Shown here: one piece after another, positions 16,751 to 25,021 of the stretch | Position numbering within the stretch: the stretch's first letter is position 1 | Layout: every line of letters begins with the position of its first letter | Assembly: GCF_000015825.1 (NCBI RefSeq) | Contig: NC_009051.1 | Span: 1,482,695-1,546,694 of the forward strand | Direction: 5' to 3' | DNA: 64,000 nucleotides | DNA from: Methanoculleus marisnigri JR1 | GTDB lineage: Archaea; Halobacteriota; Methanomicrobia; Methanomicrobiales; Methanoculleaceae | Notes under the pieces: model-generated | What the model was told of the DNA's origin: nothing | The model's database searches: none | Seen by the model: only the letters and a program-made list of their open reading frames with translations | Translations under genes and position numbers: made by a program

Positions 16751-19700
16751 CGGGCATCACCTCCGCGTTGAGCAGCCGCAGGGCGTCGAACCGGCAGACG
16801 GTCTTGAACCCGCAGTACGCCGGGCAGGGGCCGGCGTCCGACCGGGGCGGGAAGCGCCCGCCGCGTATCCCGGCGAGGTAGCGCTTCGTCCAGAAGAGAG
16901 CGGTCTTTACCACCTCGCGGACATCCTCGACGCTGCTCCGTTGCGAGCCGGGGAAGCAGGAGAAGCAGTCCTTTAGCCCCGCGTCCCAGAAGACCGGTTT
17001 GTTCGTGACTTCACCGCGCCGGAGGATGTAGTAGGTGCCCGCGACCCCCTCCCTCCCGGTCAGGGTCTCGACCGCCCGGAGGTAGAGGGGGAGCTGGAGC
17101 GCTTTTCCGGCCTCGATATCCCTGAGCCGGGGATGCGAGGACCCGGTCTTGTAGTCGGTGATCATGAACCGCCCATCGGTCAGCACGTCGACCCGGTCGA
17201 CCCTGCCCCGCAGGCGGATGGTCTCCTCGCCGAGCGGGATCGCGACCGCGTCGGGTATCGATACCGCGTCGACCTCCCCCGGCACCAGCGGGAGGCCGAA
17301 CGAGACCTCGAAGGCGTGCGGGACGAAGCGGGAGGCCGCGACTTCGGCCTCGTGCCGGAGGAACCGCTCGAGCACCCCCTTTCCCGCCGCAGGCGACCCG
17401 AGAAGATGCTCTTTATCCGCGGCCCATGCCGGGGTCTCGAACGTAAACCGGTCCGCCTCCTCCCGGCCGGCGTCGAGGATCCGTCGGAGGGCGTCCGCGT
17501 AGCACGCCCCGGTGACCGGGCCGTTGCCGTCGCACGTCCAGCCGGAGTAGAACCGGTAGGCGATCCGGTGGACGAGGCTCCCCCGCTCCTGTGCCGTCAG
17601 GTCGGGATCCGCCTCGGGCAGCGGCGCAAGACCGAGAACCCGCTCCAGGTAGAACCGGAACGGACAGTCGGCGTAGGTCTCGAGCGCCGTCGGGGAGAAG
17701 ACCGCCCCCTCGCCGAACCGTTCGGCGAGCGCCGCGAGGATCGCCGGGTCGTCATCGAGCATGCCGTCGTAGGGAGAGTCGTAGCCGGCTTTCCGGTGGT
17801 AGTTCTCGATGTTGAGCCGGCGGACGGCCTCGCGGACGGGGATGGGGCACGGCATCCCGACGGGGAACTCCCCGCGGGCGAGGAGGGCCCCGGCCCGCCG
17901 GGCTGCAGCGAGCCCGGAGTCCGGGAAATCATTGCTCCCCCACGTCTCCGGGGAGAACGCTTCGCGAACGGCGTCCACGAAGCCGGAGTGCACCAGCGGC
18001 GTTGCTCCTTCGGCCGCGGGATAACTCAGGTAGACCCGGGTGCGGGCGGAGAGCAGGGCGGCGGTGAAGTAATACCGCTCCTCCCGGAGGATATCCTCTC
18101 TCGACCGGGTTCCAAGGCGCCGGGTCTCGGCGTCGGTGGTGAACGGGAGCCGGGTGGTCAGCCGCGGCATCGTACCCTCGACGAGACCCCCGACGAAGAG
18201 GTAGGGGACGGCGAGGTGCGCAACCTCCCGGACGCCGACCACCCGGACGCCGCCGTTGCTCCGCCGACGGCCTGTCCGGGTTCCGGCGGCAACCTGCGCG
18301 AGCAGGGAGGAGAACTCCGCAAGGGACATCTTCTCGTCCGGCAGCAGCCGGGCGAGGCGTTCGAGCGCCGCGAGGATGCCGGAGAACCCCCCGAGATTCC
18401 GTGCTTCGTCCTCGAGGAGATCGGGATCGCCGTCCTCCGGCATGGCCGGAGCCTGCCACCGCTCGAGGACGGATCGGTAGGCGGCGATATGGCCGGCAAG
18501 CGTCTTCGTCGCTTCGAGCGCCGAGAGATCGGCGAAGAGCTCCCGGACGGTCTTCCGTGCCGACTCGATGGCGGCGACCTTTTCGGCGAGCCGGGACTTT
18601 GCCGATTCCGGGGTGTCCGGCCGTCCTCGCTCCTCACCGGCAGCGCGGGCGAGCGCGGCGAGCCGCTCGTCCCAATTCCCGGCGGTTATCCGGGCCTCCC
18701 GGGAGAAGATGTCGAGCTCGCAGCCGCCGGTGAACGGCAGGTAGGGGGAGGTCGCGAGAGCGACGACGTCCTCCCGCCGGTAACCGCGGGCGGGAACCAT
18801 AGCGACGTCGAGCAGCGCCCGGACAAGCGGCGATGCGGAGAGCGCCCGGCCATCGGACGCGGCGTACGGAACCCCGAAGTCGGGGAAGACCTCCTCCACG
18901 TAAGGCAGCGCTGATGCGAAGTCGGGGAACGCGACCGCGATCTCGTCCGGCCGCACGCCGGCGGCGACCAGATCGCGGATCTCCTGCGCTATCGCCCGGA
19001 CCTCGCCCTCCCGGTCACGCCGCTCTGCGAGACGGACGAACCCGCAGCAGTCAACGGGCTCAGACCGGGAGAAGAGGGCGGCGAGGCGTGAGCGGCGGGT
19101 GTCCGGCGCATCCCCGGATATGACCGCATCCGGGTGCAGCCACTCGCCGTCGTCGGTAAAGATCGCCGGATTTCCGGTGTAGGGGATCGAGTAGTGAAAC
19201 TCCTCCGCAGACTCCCGCAGAGAGAAAAGAAGGTCGCGTTCGAGCGGCATCGGCTCGAAGAGGCCATAGACGAAGACCGTTCGGGGGGGTCGGGCATAAT
19301 GGCTGCCGCCCGCCCGCGGCATCGGCCCGAAGAGACCGTAGATGTAGACCGTCCGGAACCAGCCCGTATCGGCGAGCAGCCGAACCGTACGGGCAAAGAG
19401 CGTGCTCTCGTCGACGAGGTCGTGCTCGTCGAGGAACCGGCGGTAGGCATCGAAGAGACGGGCGATCTCGATGCTTTTGGCGGTCGCGAGATCGCCGAGG
19501 GCGGCCGGGTAATCGACCTTCCGCATGAGGATGACATCAAAAAGGGTCGCGAGGTCGTCGACCGCCCCGGTGCAAAGAAGCGGGTACCTGCCGGCGGCGA
19601 GGATGCGGGCGAGGACGAGCCGGGATTCGGCCCCGGAGATCAGCGTCTCCGACGTCGCATAGTCGAGAAAGACCTTCCGGGCGAACCCGGGAAGGGTCGT

Positions 19701-19886
19701 GACCGCATCGGCGACGACCGGGACGCCTTCTTCCCCGAGGCGGCGGACGATCTCCCGGGCAAGGTGAGAGGTCGGGACGATGAAGACGGTGCCGAACGGG
19801 TCGCGGGCGGCGGCTTTCCGGAACTCCGCGATGAACGCGTCGAGACCTTCTCCGGGCAACTGGCGGTACAGAACGGCGGGGGACAT
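16737..19886 (-). CDS. addB: AddB-like PD-(D/E)XK nuclease with Fe-S cluster cysteines
   Basis: A 1049-residue partner of AddA. The N-terminal half is a degenerate helicase-like region with no GKT Walker A (VFIVPTSHLAREIVRRL). The C-terminal nuclease has RGRVDRVDVL, FMITDYKTGSS and QLPLYLRAVE. Four cysteines fit the Fe-S clasp of AddB/Dna2 nucleases: ADCPFRFYLERVL before the nuclease, and CPAYCGFKTVCRF after it. An internal duplication of about 24 residues occurs near residues 178-213 (TVYIYGLFGPMP and TVFVYGLFEPMP). Its stop region overlaps addA, so the pair is translationally coupled. It is the first gene of the operon. Confidence 0.85.
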   Translation of the reverse strand: MSPAVLYRQLPGEGLDAFIAEFRKAAARDPFGTVFIVPTSHLAREIVRRLGEEGVPVVADAVTTLPGFARKVFLDYATSETLISGAESRLVLARILAAGRYPLLCTGAVDDLATLFDVILMRKVDYPAALGDLATAKSIEIARLFDAYRRFLDEHDLVDESTLFARTVRLLADTGWFRTVYIYGLFGPMPRAGGSHYARPPRTVFVYGLFEPMPLERDLLFSLRESAEEFHYSIPYTGNPAIFTDDGEWLHPDAVISGDAPDTRRSRLAALFSRSEPVDCCGFVRLAERRDREGEVRAIAQEIRDLVAAGVRPDEIAVAFPDFASALPYVEEVFPDFGVPYAASDGRALSASPLVRALLDVAMVPARGYRREDVVALATSPYLPFTGGCELDIFSREARITAGNWDERLAALARAAGEERGRPDTPESAKSRLAEKVAAIESARKTVRELFADLSALEATKTLAGHIAAYRSVLERWQAPAMPEDGDPDLLEDEARNLGGFSGILAALERLARLLPDEKMSLAEFSSLLAQVAAGTRTGRRRSNGGVRVVGVREVAHLAVPYLFVGGLVEGTMPRLTTRLPFTTDAETRRLGTRSREDILREERYYFTAALLSARTRVYLSYPAAEGATPLVHSGFVDAVREAFSPETWGSNDFPDSGLAAARRAGALLARGEFPVGMPCPIPVREAVRRLNIENYHRKAGYDSPYDGMLDDDPAILAALAERFGEGAVFSPTALETYADCPFRFYLERVLGLAPLPEADPDLTAQERGSLVHRIAYRFYSGWTCDGNGPVTGACYADALRRILDAGREEADRFTFETPAWAADKEHLLGSPAAGKGVLERFLRHEAEVAASRFVPHAFEVSFGLPLVPGEVDAVSIPDAVAIPLGEETIRLRGRVDRVDVLTDGRFMITDYKTGSSHPRLRDIEAGKALQLPLYLRAVETLTGREGVAGTYYILRRGEVTNKPVFWDAGLKDCFSCFPGSQRSSVEDVREVVKTALFWTKRYLAGIRGGRFPPRSDAGPCPAYCGFKTVCRFDALRLLNAEVMPDGTD

Positions 19887-20017
19887 CCGGTGATCTTCCT
19901 GAGGAGAGTTTGGGGGTGGAGGAGGGATGAGTGTTGTTATTTGGGTCTGAGAGGAGACCGGGATCGCCCGGATACCCGCGCGGTTTAAGTGCGGGTACAG
20001 AGACCTACTGAACGCTC

Positions 20018-20887
20018 ATGGACACGAACTTCTGCCGCCGCTACACCGGCGACGGCACGCCGCCGTCGAACCGCTGCTGCAGGACATGCCCGGAGGTCGC
20101 CTGCGACCGGCTGTGGCGTCGGGTCCTCGATCTTGCGGAGTCAAACGGCGGAGATCCGGTTCCACTCCCACCGACGCGTGCAGTGCTCTTTCCGAACCCG
20201 AAAAACCCGGATTTCGTCCGGCTGCAGGTCAACTGCCGGTGGGGTCTCCCGAAGGAGGACTTTCTGCACTACGTCGCCACCGGCCACGCGAAGATGGGGC
20301 GGCGAGGGCAGCGCAGCGATCCCCGCGCATCCCCGAGCTGCACCCGCCAGGAGCCGTACGTGCAGGCGATCGTCGAACTGCTCGGTGGGATGGAGATACC
20401 GGAGATACGAGCGGTGCGAGAGGTGCAGAAGGGTGAACCGGGGTACGGCGCCGTCCCCTCAGCCCCAGCCGAACCCGTAAGCCAGCGCCGCGACCAGCAG
20501 AACCATGATCCCATTCCGGAGCATCGTCGAGACGAGCATGATCTCTGTTCCCGTCCGCATCCCGAAAATGGCGACGTAAGAAGAGCCGAGCCAGCGGATG
20601 CTCCGCGTCACGCTCGTAAGCACATTGCCGACGAGGAGCGTGAGGACGATCTGCTGCCAGGTCATATCCCCCGCGGCGAGCAGGGTGGAGGCGACGCTCG
20701 CGCCCGCGACGAAACTGCCGAACTGCGCCGCGATGATGGCGAACCCCTCCGGCGGCACGGGGAATACCGCACCCGCACCCTGCATCAACCCGGCAAGTCG
20801 GTCAAAGACGCCGGCGTTGATGAGGAACGCGACGAGGACGATGGTGGGGACGGTGATCGAGAGCAGGCGCACGAGGGTCTTTTTTGA
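20018..20887 (+). CDS. Cysteine-rich hypothetical protein with antisense C-terminal half
   Basis: The first 145 or so residues look like a real protein: a cysteine-rich start (FCRRYTGDG, CCRTCPEVACDRLW, a possible metal site) and an ordered middle (LPLPPTRAVLFPNPKNPDFV then WGLPKEDFLHYVATGHAKM). After about base 20459 the frame runs through the oppositely oriented membrane-protein gene and becomes low-complexity and charged. Either the natural stop was lost or the true end differs by a frameshift near 20440-20480, where another frame stops at 20480. No family recognised. A TATA-like gtttaag at about 19983 precedes it. Confidence 0.45.
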   Translation: MDTNFCRRYTGDGTPPSNRCCRTCPEVACDRLWRRVLDLAESNGGDPVPLPPTRAVLFPNPKNPDFVRLQVNCRWGLPKEDFLHYVATGHAKMGRRGQRSDPRASPSCTRQEPYVQAIVELLGGMEIPEIRAVREVQKGEPGYGAVPSAPAEPVSQRRDQQNHDPIPEHRRDEHDLCSRPHPENGDVRRAEPADAPRHARKHIADEEREDDLLPGHIPRGEQGGGDARARDETAELRRDDGEPLRRHGEYRTRTLHQPGKSVKDAGVDEERDEDDGGDGDREQAHEGLF

Positions 20888-21415
20888 GGACGTACACGCC
20901 GTCCGTAGCGCCTCCCGGAGCGTGACGACCGGCTCCTCCGCCATTATGACCGGAGTGCATTGGGGGGGAGTGAGGATGGTTCGGCCGATGACCATGATGA
21001 ACGCGGTCTTTGCAAGGCCGACAAGCAGCAGCAGGCCGAAGTAGATGAGGCCGGGGATGCCGAGAAGAGGGATGTAGACCGGGAGAAGATAGCGCCAGTG
21101 CATCACGACCGTCGGAAACGAGTTCATGACGGCCGCGATGATCAGCTCCTTGCGGCTGATGATCTCCTTTGTGTGGTAGTCCACCAGCATGGCGCTCGCA
21201 GCAGGAGGAGAGACGAAGGCCATGAGGAAACTGGTGCCGCACTCCTCCCGCAGGCAGGCGAACGAGGTGAGCGGACGGGAGAGAGCAGCAATCCGCCCGG
21301 CGATATTCAGGGCGACGAGCACCTCGGCGAGGAAGACCCCGGCGATCATCATCGGGACCATCTCGCCGAGCAGGCCGGCAGCGAGTGTCACTGTCTGAAC
21401 GATACCGTCGTACAT
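20459..21415 (-). CDS. Nucleoside-recognition (Gate) domain membrane protein
   Basis: A 318-residue integral membrane protein with about eight hydrophobic segments. It resembles the nucleoside recognition (Gate) family seen in nucleoside and iron transport related proteins: MMIAGVFLAEVLVALN, SFLMAFVSPPAASAML, NSFPTVVMHWRYLLPVY and the second repeat IAAQFGSFVAGASVASTLLAAG. The two-fold repeat suggests an internal pseudo-symmetry. Substrate unknown; some archaeal members are linked with metal or nucleoside transport. Its 3' end overlaps about 430 bases of the opposite cysteine-rich frame. The start is ATG 21415. Confidence 0.8.
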   Translation of the reverse strand: MYDGIVQTVTLAAGLLGEMVPMMIAGVFLAEVLVALNIAGRIAALSRPLTSFACLREECGTSFLMAFVSPPAASAMLVDYHTKEIISRKELIIAAVMNSFPTVVMHWRYLLPVYIPLLGIPGLIYFGLLLLVGLAKTAFIMVIGRTILTPPQCTPVIMAEEPVVTLREALRTACTSSKKTLVRLLSITVPTIVLVAFLINAGVFDRLAGLMQGAGAVFPVPPEGFAIIAAQFGSFVAGASVASTLLAAGDMTWQQIVLTLLVGNVLTSVTRSIRWLGSSYVAIFGMRTGTEIMLVSTMLRNGIMVLLVAALAYGFGWG

Positions 21416-21509
21416 GGCTCCCCCGGGACCGCCCCCTGCGGTAAGAAGAACCTGCGCCTGTACTCTAATAAATAATTGGATTCTTGCCTGGAAATTCCAC
21501 TAAATATGA

Positions 21510-21516
21510 TTTATAA
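21510..21516 (+). promoter_or_regulatory. TATA box before the HD-domain gene leader
   Basis: tttataa in an AT-rich stretch (actaaatatgatttataacaac region). The predicted start about 25 bases downstream falls at the first G of gggatgcc (21541), some 175 bases before the HD gene start at 21717. Confidence 0.5.
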
Positions 21517-21540
21517 CAACATGGGTAGCACTCACGCACG

Positions 21541-21660
21541 GGGATGCCGCCAGGGACACCATGCCCCCGGCCGGGACTCGCGACCGCGGTTGCGTGGAGA
21601 TGAGCTCCACGCGGTTGATATCGTGGACTCGAAGGGCCTGCCCTATGAGGGCACGACCGC
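21541..21660 (+). ncRNA. Structured 5' leader or small RNA upstream of the HD gene
   Basis: Three stems nest into a junction: a closing stem gcggttg (21586-21592) with cgaccgc (21654-21660), one G-U pair; hairpin gcgtggag (21592-21599) with ctccacgc (21605-21612), loop atgag; hairpin gccct (21640-21644) with agggc (21648-21652). A promoter sits about 25 bases upstream and no convincing small protein is encoded. This could be a regulatory leader of the HD gene or an independent RNA. It does not match a riboswitch class that I can name and is not a tRNA. Confidence 0.4.
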
Positions 21661-21716
21661 CAAAACTGCCGACCGAAAAGAAACCGTATTCAACCCCGGA
21701 ACAACAGACGTGTATC

Positions 21717-22313
21717 ATGAACGAAGAGATGGCCGCGATGCTCGATTACGTCAGGGCGGCGCTCCCGGAATCGGGGGCGCACGGGTTCGACCATACGGAG
21801 AGGGTCGTGCGCCTCTGCGAGCGGATCGGCGCTCAGGAGGGAGCGGATATGGCGATCCTCATCCCGGCCGCTCTCTTCCACGATATCGCCCGGCCCCTCG
21901 AGGAGGAGACGGGCGTCCCCCACGAAGAAGAGGGAGCACGGATAGCGGAGTCCTACCTCCGCTCCGTCCGTTATCCCGAGGATTGCATCCCGGCCATCAT
22001 CCACGCCATCCGTGCGCACCGGTACTCCTCGGGTATCGCTCCCGAAACCCCGGAGGCCCGAGTGCTCTCCGACGCGGATAACCTCGACGCGATGGGCACG
22101 ATCGGGATCGCGAGGACGTTTATCCGGGCCGGAGAGCACGGAGGGGGCATCGCGGACGCAACCGGCCACTTCCATGACAAACTGCTGAACCTGAGAGACC
22201 GCATGTACACAACGACCGCCCGGAGCATCGCCGAAGAGAGGCACGCGCTCCTTGTTGCGTTCATTGAAACCCTTGAAGGCGAGATGGGCGCCCGAATCCC
22301 GCCGGAATCGTGA
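21717..22313 (+). CDS. HD-domain metal-dependent phosphohydrolase
   Basis: A 198-residue HD-superfamily hydrolase. Metal ligands are visible: H in GFDHTERV (about residue 26), the HD pair in ALFHDIARPL (about 53-54), two histidines in IIHAIRAHRYS and the distal D in LSDADNLDAMG. These proteins hydrolyse phosphate esters of nucleotides; the substrate cannot be told. The ATG at 21717 (MNEEMAAML) starts the domain; longer frames upstream run through the structured leader. The gene is followed closely by the convergent gdx gene. Confidence 0.88.
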   Translation: MNEEMAAMLDYVRAALPESGAHGFDHTERVVRLCERIGAQEGADMAILIPAALFHDIARPLEEETGVPHEEEGARIAESYLRSVRYPEDCIPAIIHAIRAHRYSSGIAPETPEARVLSDADNLDAMGTIGIARTFIRAGEHGGGIADATGHFHDKLLNLRDRMYTTTARSIAEERHALLVAFIETLEGEMGARIPPES

Positions 22314-22422
22314 TTGCAGAAAGGGCCTCCGGACAACGAGGAGGCTCCCCCCTATTCTCCGGACAACGTCCCGATTCGCGTAGCCTGCGAGAGGGATACC
22401 GTTCGGGCCGGCACGGGCTCCC

Positions 22423-22752
22423 TCACGCATCCGAACAGAACCGCAGCCCCACGATCCCCGATACGATCAGGAGGATGCAGAGGAGGCGGAAGACGCTCCT
22501 TGATTCGCCGAAGAGCACGATCCCGGCGATGACCGTTCCGACCGCCCCGATGCCCGTCCAGACGGCATACGCTGTCCCGAGCGGAAGGCCGGAGAGCGAT
22601 CGCGAGAGGAGGTAGATGCTCCCGGCCATCACGGCGAGGGTCGCCACCGACGGCCAGACCTTTGTGAACCCTTCGGTATACTTGAGGCCGAGCGCCCAGC
22701 CGGTCTCCAGGAGCCCGGCAAAAAACAGGGTAATCCAGGCGGTATTCTGCAT
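22423..22752 (-). CDS. gdx: Small multidrug resistance family transporter, Gdx/SugE-type guanidinium exporter
   Basis: A 109-residue four-helix membrane protein that works as an antiparallel dimer, exporting guanidinium in exchange for protons. It has the SMR hallmark: the catalytic glutamate E14 in [20 protein letters not shown] and the SugE-type stretch [22 protein letters not shown] with GES following. The [11 protein letters not shown] and [13 protein letters not shown] wording favours Gdx/SugE over EmrE. No guanidine riboswitch was recognised upstream (22753-22880). ATG at 22752. Confidence 0.88.
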   Translation of the reverse strand: MQNTAWITLFFAGLLETGWALGLKYTEGFTKVWPSVATLAVMAGSIYLLSRSLSGLPLGTAYAVWTGIGAVGTVIAGIVLFGESRSVFRLLCILLIVSGIVGLRFCSDA

Positions 22753-22879
22753 GATTCTTCTCTCATTTGGCCCGGAAAACGTTATACTTTGTCCGGCCGG
22801 AAAACCATACAGACCGTCCGCCTCCGTCACGTTTAACATGGAAGAATGCCCTCCCGGAGATCCAGAGGAGGTATGAAGA

Positions 22880-23107
22880 GTGGTGAAAGTTACCATCGAC
22901 AGGCCGGGATGCACCAGCTGCGAGTCGTGCTGGACGCTCTGCCCGGACGTCTTTGAAGAGGATCCAAACGACGGCCTGAGCTCGATTACGGAGAAGTACC
23001 GGGTCGACGGCAACCCCGCGGAGGGTGAGGTGCCCGACGACCTCGCCGACTGCGCACTGGAGGCCGCCGACGCGTGCCCGGTCGCGGTCATCATCGTGGA
23101 AGACTGA
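22880..23107 (+). CDS. Single-cluster ferredoxin
   Basis: A 75-residue electron carrier. The cluster motif is [15 protein letters not shown] (about residues 11-25), with the distal cysteine in [11 protein letters not shown] near the C-terminus, as in one-cluster [4Fe-4S] ferredoxins of the Desulfovibrio/Thermococcus type. The rest is strongly acidic. GTG starts at 22880 or 22883; a Shine-Dalgarno aggaggt lies about 8-12 bases before. No direct redox partner gene is adjacent. Confidence 0.88.
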   Translation: MVKVTIDRPGCTSCESCWTLCPDVFEEDPNDGLSSITEKYRVDGNPAEGEVPDDLADCALEAADACPVAVIIVED

Positions 23108-23182
23108 GATCATCTGGAGGGCGGATAAAGCCGGCCTGGGCCATAGAACACATGACAGTTATTATTCGTGCACCGAGATAAA

Positions 23183-23190
23183 AATATATA
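23183..23190 (+). promoter_or_regulatory. TATA box for a candidate small RNA
   Basis: gagataaaaatatata is a strong purine-BRE plus TATA arrangement. A start about 25 bases downstream (23210-23215) enters a segment with no convincing coding sequence but with ordered stems and a terminator-like hairpin. Confidence 0.55.
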
Positions 23191-23210
23191 CTTTCAGCGC
23201 TACGGGGGAT

Positions 23211-23367
23211 CTTGCCTGAGAGTGAGGTCAACCAGAAGGCACACCATCACATGGTGCAGCGGGTTCACAGGTCAGAACGGTTACGGCCTGCGAACACAAA
23301 AAAACACTGCACCATGAACCGAAATGTGCCCGGGCGTAAGGCCTTGCCTCTCGGGCACCCTGTTTTC
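23211..23367 (+). ncRNA. Candidate structured small RNA with alternative pairing
   Basis: Downstream of a strong TATA box lie nested stems: catggtgcag (23250-23259) pairs perfectly with ctgcaccatg (23307-23316), enclosing gttc/gaac (23263-23266 with 23292-23295) and caggtc/ggcctg (23268-23273 with 23285-23290). The same bases can instead form a local hairpin caccat-cac-atggtg (23242-23256), so two conformations compete. It ends with a GTGCCCG/CGGGCAC hairpin (23326-23332 with 23352-23358) and a short T run, like a terminator. A TTG-started 65-codon frame exists but its composition is not protein-like. Confidence 0.5.
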
Positions 23368-23376
23368 ACCGGCCCG

Positions 23377-23910
23377 TTACCTGCGTGGCCGCGCCACATC
23401 GACGAGTGATCCCATGCCGTCGCTCTTCTGAAGCACCGAGAGGTTCCCGTTCGTCTCGAGGACGATTGCGTGCACGCCCTCGAGGGAGGCGACGCCCTCC
23501 GACCGCAGCGCCTGACGGATCTCGCTCTCGGCAATCCGCTCCCGCCGCATCGCGCCGTGCAGGAACTCTCCCGCGTGGAAGAGGAGGCGGGGCTCCGACT
23601 TGACCGCTTTCTGCACCCCCTCCGACCGGACGGACGACCAGGAGACGGCGTACTGCAGCACGACCAGGATGCCGAGGGCGAGCACCCCCTCTGCAAGCGA
23701 GACGTCTCTTGAGACGATCGTCGAGGCAAGGATCGAGCCGACGGCCACGTTCACGATGAAGTCGAAGGCGTTCATCGACGAGAGCGTCCGCTTCCCCGAG
23801 AGGCGAACGATGATCACGAGAGCCACATACGCGCATACCCCGACGATCAGGACGCGTACCAGGAAAGCAGGGTCGCCAAAAAGGATCTCCTGCAGGAATC
23901 CGTCGCTCAT
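23377..23910 (-). CDS. DUF421 membrane protein (YetF-like)
   Basis: A 177-residue membrane protein with three N-terminal transmembrane helices (FLVRVLIVGVCAYVALVIIV, FDFIVNVAVGSILASTIV, ALGILVVLQYAVSW) and a C-terminal cytosolic DUF421 domain. Family signatures seen: RLSGKRTLSSMNAFDFIV near residues 38-56 and the alternating segment RLLFHAGEFLHGAMRRERIAESEI then VHAIVLETNGNLSVL. Function unknown; some bacterial members are spore or membrane stress proteins. ATG 23910 is preferred to a GTG at 23919. Confidence 0.85.
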   Translation of the reverse strand: MSDGFLQEILFGDPAFLVRVLIVGVCAYVALVIIVRLSGKRTLSSMNAFDFIVNVAVGSILASTIVSRDVSLAEGVLALGILVVLQYAVSWSSVRSEGVQKAVKSEPRLLFHAGEFLHGAMRRERIAESEIRQALRSEGVASLEGVHAIVLETNGNLSVLQKSDGMGSLVDVARPRR

Positions 23911-23976
23911 ACCCCGCACTGCACGGGGGACGGTATAGCACTTTCTGCAGGGGAATGGTCAAAAAAAGAGGGTTAT

Positions 23977-25014
23977 TCAGAGCGCAGGTTTGCCCTTCAG
24001 CGCCTCGACGAGGAGCCGGACCCCCGCCTCGACGTCGGCGGCATCGACCACCTCGACCGGGGAGTGGATGTAGCGGGCGGCGATCGAGAGCGGGATGCTC
24101 GGGATACCGCCCCGCTCCAGGTGGATGATCGTCGCGTCGGTGTTGCCGCCGGTGCCGACCTCGAGCTGGCAGGGGATGTCGTTCTTCTCCGCGGTCTCGC
24201 GGAGCCACGCGGTCATCCTCGGATCGGCCATCAGCCCGCGCCCGCTCGCGCTGACGAGAACCAGGACCGGGCCCTTGCCCATCTCGACGCTCGCGTCCTT
24301 CTTCTCGATCCCGGGGTGGTCGCCGGGAATGGTGACGTCGGTCGCGATCGCGCAGTCGGGGTTTAAGGAGTAGGCGCTCACCTTCGCGCCTTTGAGCCCC
24401 AGCTCCTCCTGGACGGTGAAGACGCCGTAGATCGTGTGCGGGGAGTCCGCCTGCTGCAGCGCCCGGATGAGCATCGCGACACCGACCCGGTTATCGAGCG
24501 CTTTGCCCGTGACGCGGGTGCCGGCAAGGTCCGTGAACTCGCGGTCGATGGTGATCGGGGTGCCGATCTCGATCCCGAGGTTCTTCACCTCCTCCTCGCT
24601 CGTCGCGCCCACGTCGACGAACAGATTCTCGATCTTGATCTCTTTCTTGCGCTCCTCCTCCTTCATGACGTGGGGGGGCTTTGCGCCGAGGACGCCCGGG
24701 ACCGGGCCGTTCTTCCCGTGCAGCACCACCCGCTGGCAGTAGAGCACCGGCCCGTACCAGCCCCCGATGGGGACGACCCGGATGAACCCCTTCTCGTCGA
24801 TGTACTGCACCATCAGGCCGATCTCGTCCATGTGGGCGGCAATCATGATGGAGAAGTCGTCGCCGCGCTTCACGGCAACCAGGTTCCCCATCGTGTCCTC
24901 GCGGAACTCGTCGACCACCCCTGCAAGTTCCGCCCTGACGATATCCCTTATGTTTCCTTCGCTGCTCGAGACGCCGTGGGCGTCGGATAGCTTCCTGAGT
25001 AACTCTTTCACCAT
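23977..25014 (-). CDS. M42 family metallo-aminopeptidase (TET-type)
   Basis: A 345-residue peptidase that probably assembles into a large dodecameric tetrahedral complex and trims short peptides in the cytoplasm. Dinuclear metal-site segments are visible: AAHMDEIGLMV (H, D), ALDNRVG (bridging D), VQEELGLKGAK (catalytic E and metal E), AIATDVTIPGDHPG (D) and the distal H in RYIHSPVEVVD. Length matches the M42 family. It directly follows the aminotransferase gene (7-base gap), suggesting an operon of amino acid metabolism. Confidence 0.92.
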   Translation of the reverse strand: MVKELLRKLSDAHGVSSSEGNIRDIVRAELAGVVDEFREDTMGNLVAVKRGDDFSIMIAAHMDEIGLMVQYIDEKGFIRVVPIGGWYGPVLYCQRVVLHGKNGPVPGVLGAKPPHVMKEEERKKEIKIENLFVDVGATSEEEVKNLGIEIGTPITIDREFTDLAGTRVTGKALDNRVGVAMLIRALQQADSPHTIYGVFTVQEELGLKGAKVSAYSLNPDCAIATDVTIPGDHPGIEKKDASVEMGKGPVLVLVSASGRGLMADPRMTAWLRETAEKNDIPCQLEVGTGGNTDATIIHLERGGIPSIPLSIAARYIHSPVEVVDAADVEAGVRLLVEALKGKPAL

Positions 25015-25021
25015 GCTTCTC

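Noticed and set aside
15077-16771. Long plus-strand open frame of 564 codons
   Set aside because: It is antisense to addA, with low-complexity Arg/Pro/Gly composition. High GC content of the true gene keeps the opposite frame open.
21586-21660. tRNA gene in the HD leader
   Set aside because: A 7-base closing stem is seen but there is no TTCGANT T loop and no usable anticodon loop.
22753-22880. Guanidine riboswitch before gdx
   Set aside because: No ACGR-type or two-hairpin guanidine signature could be made out in this short upstream region.
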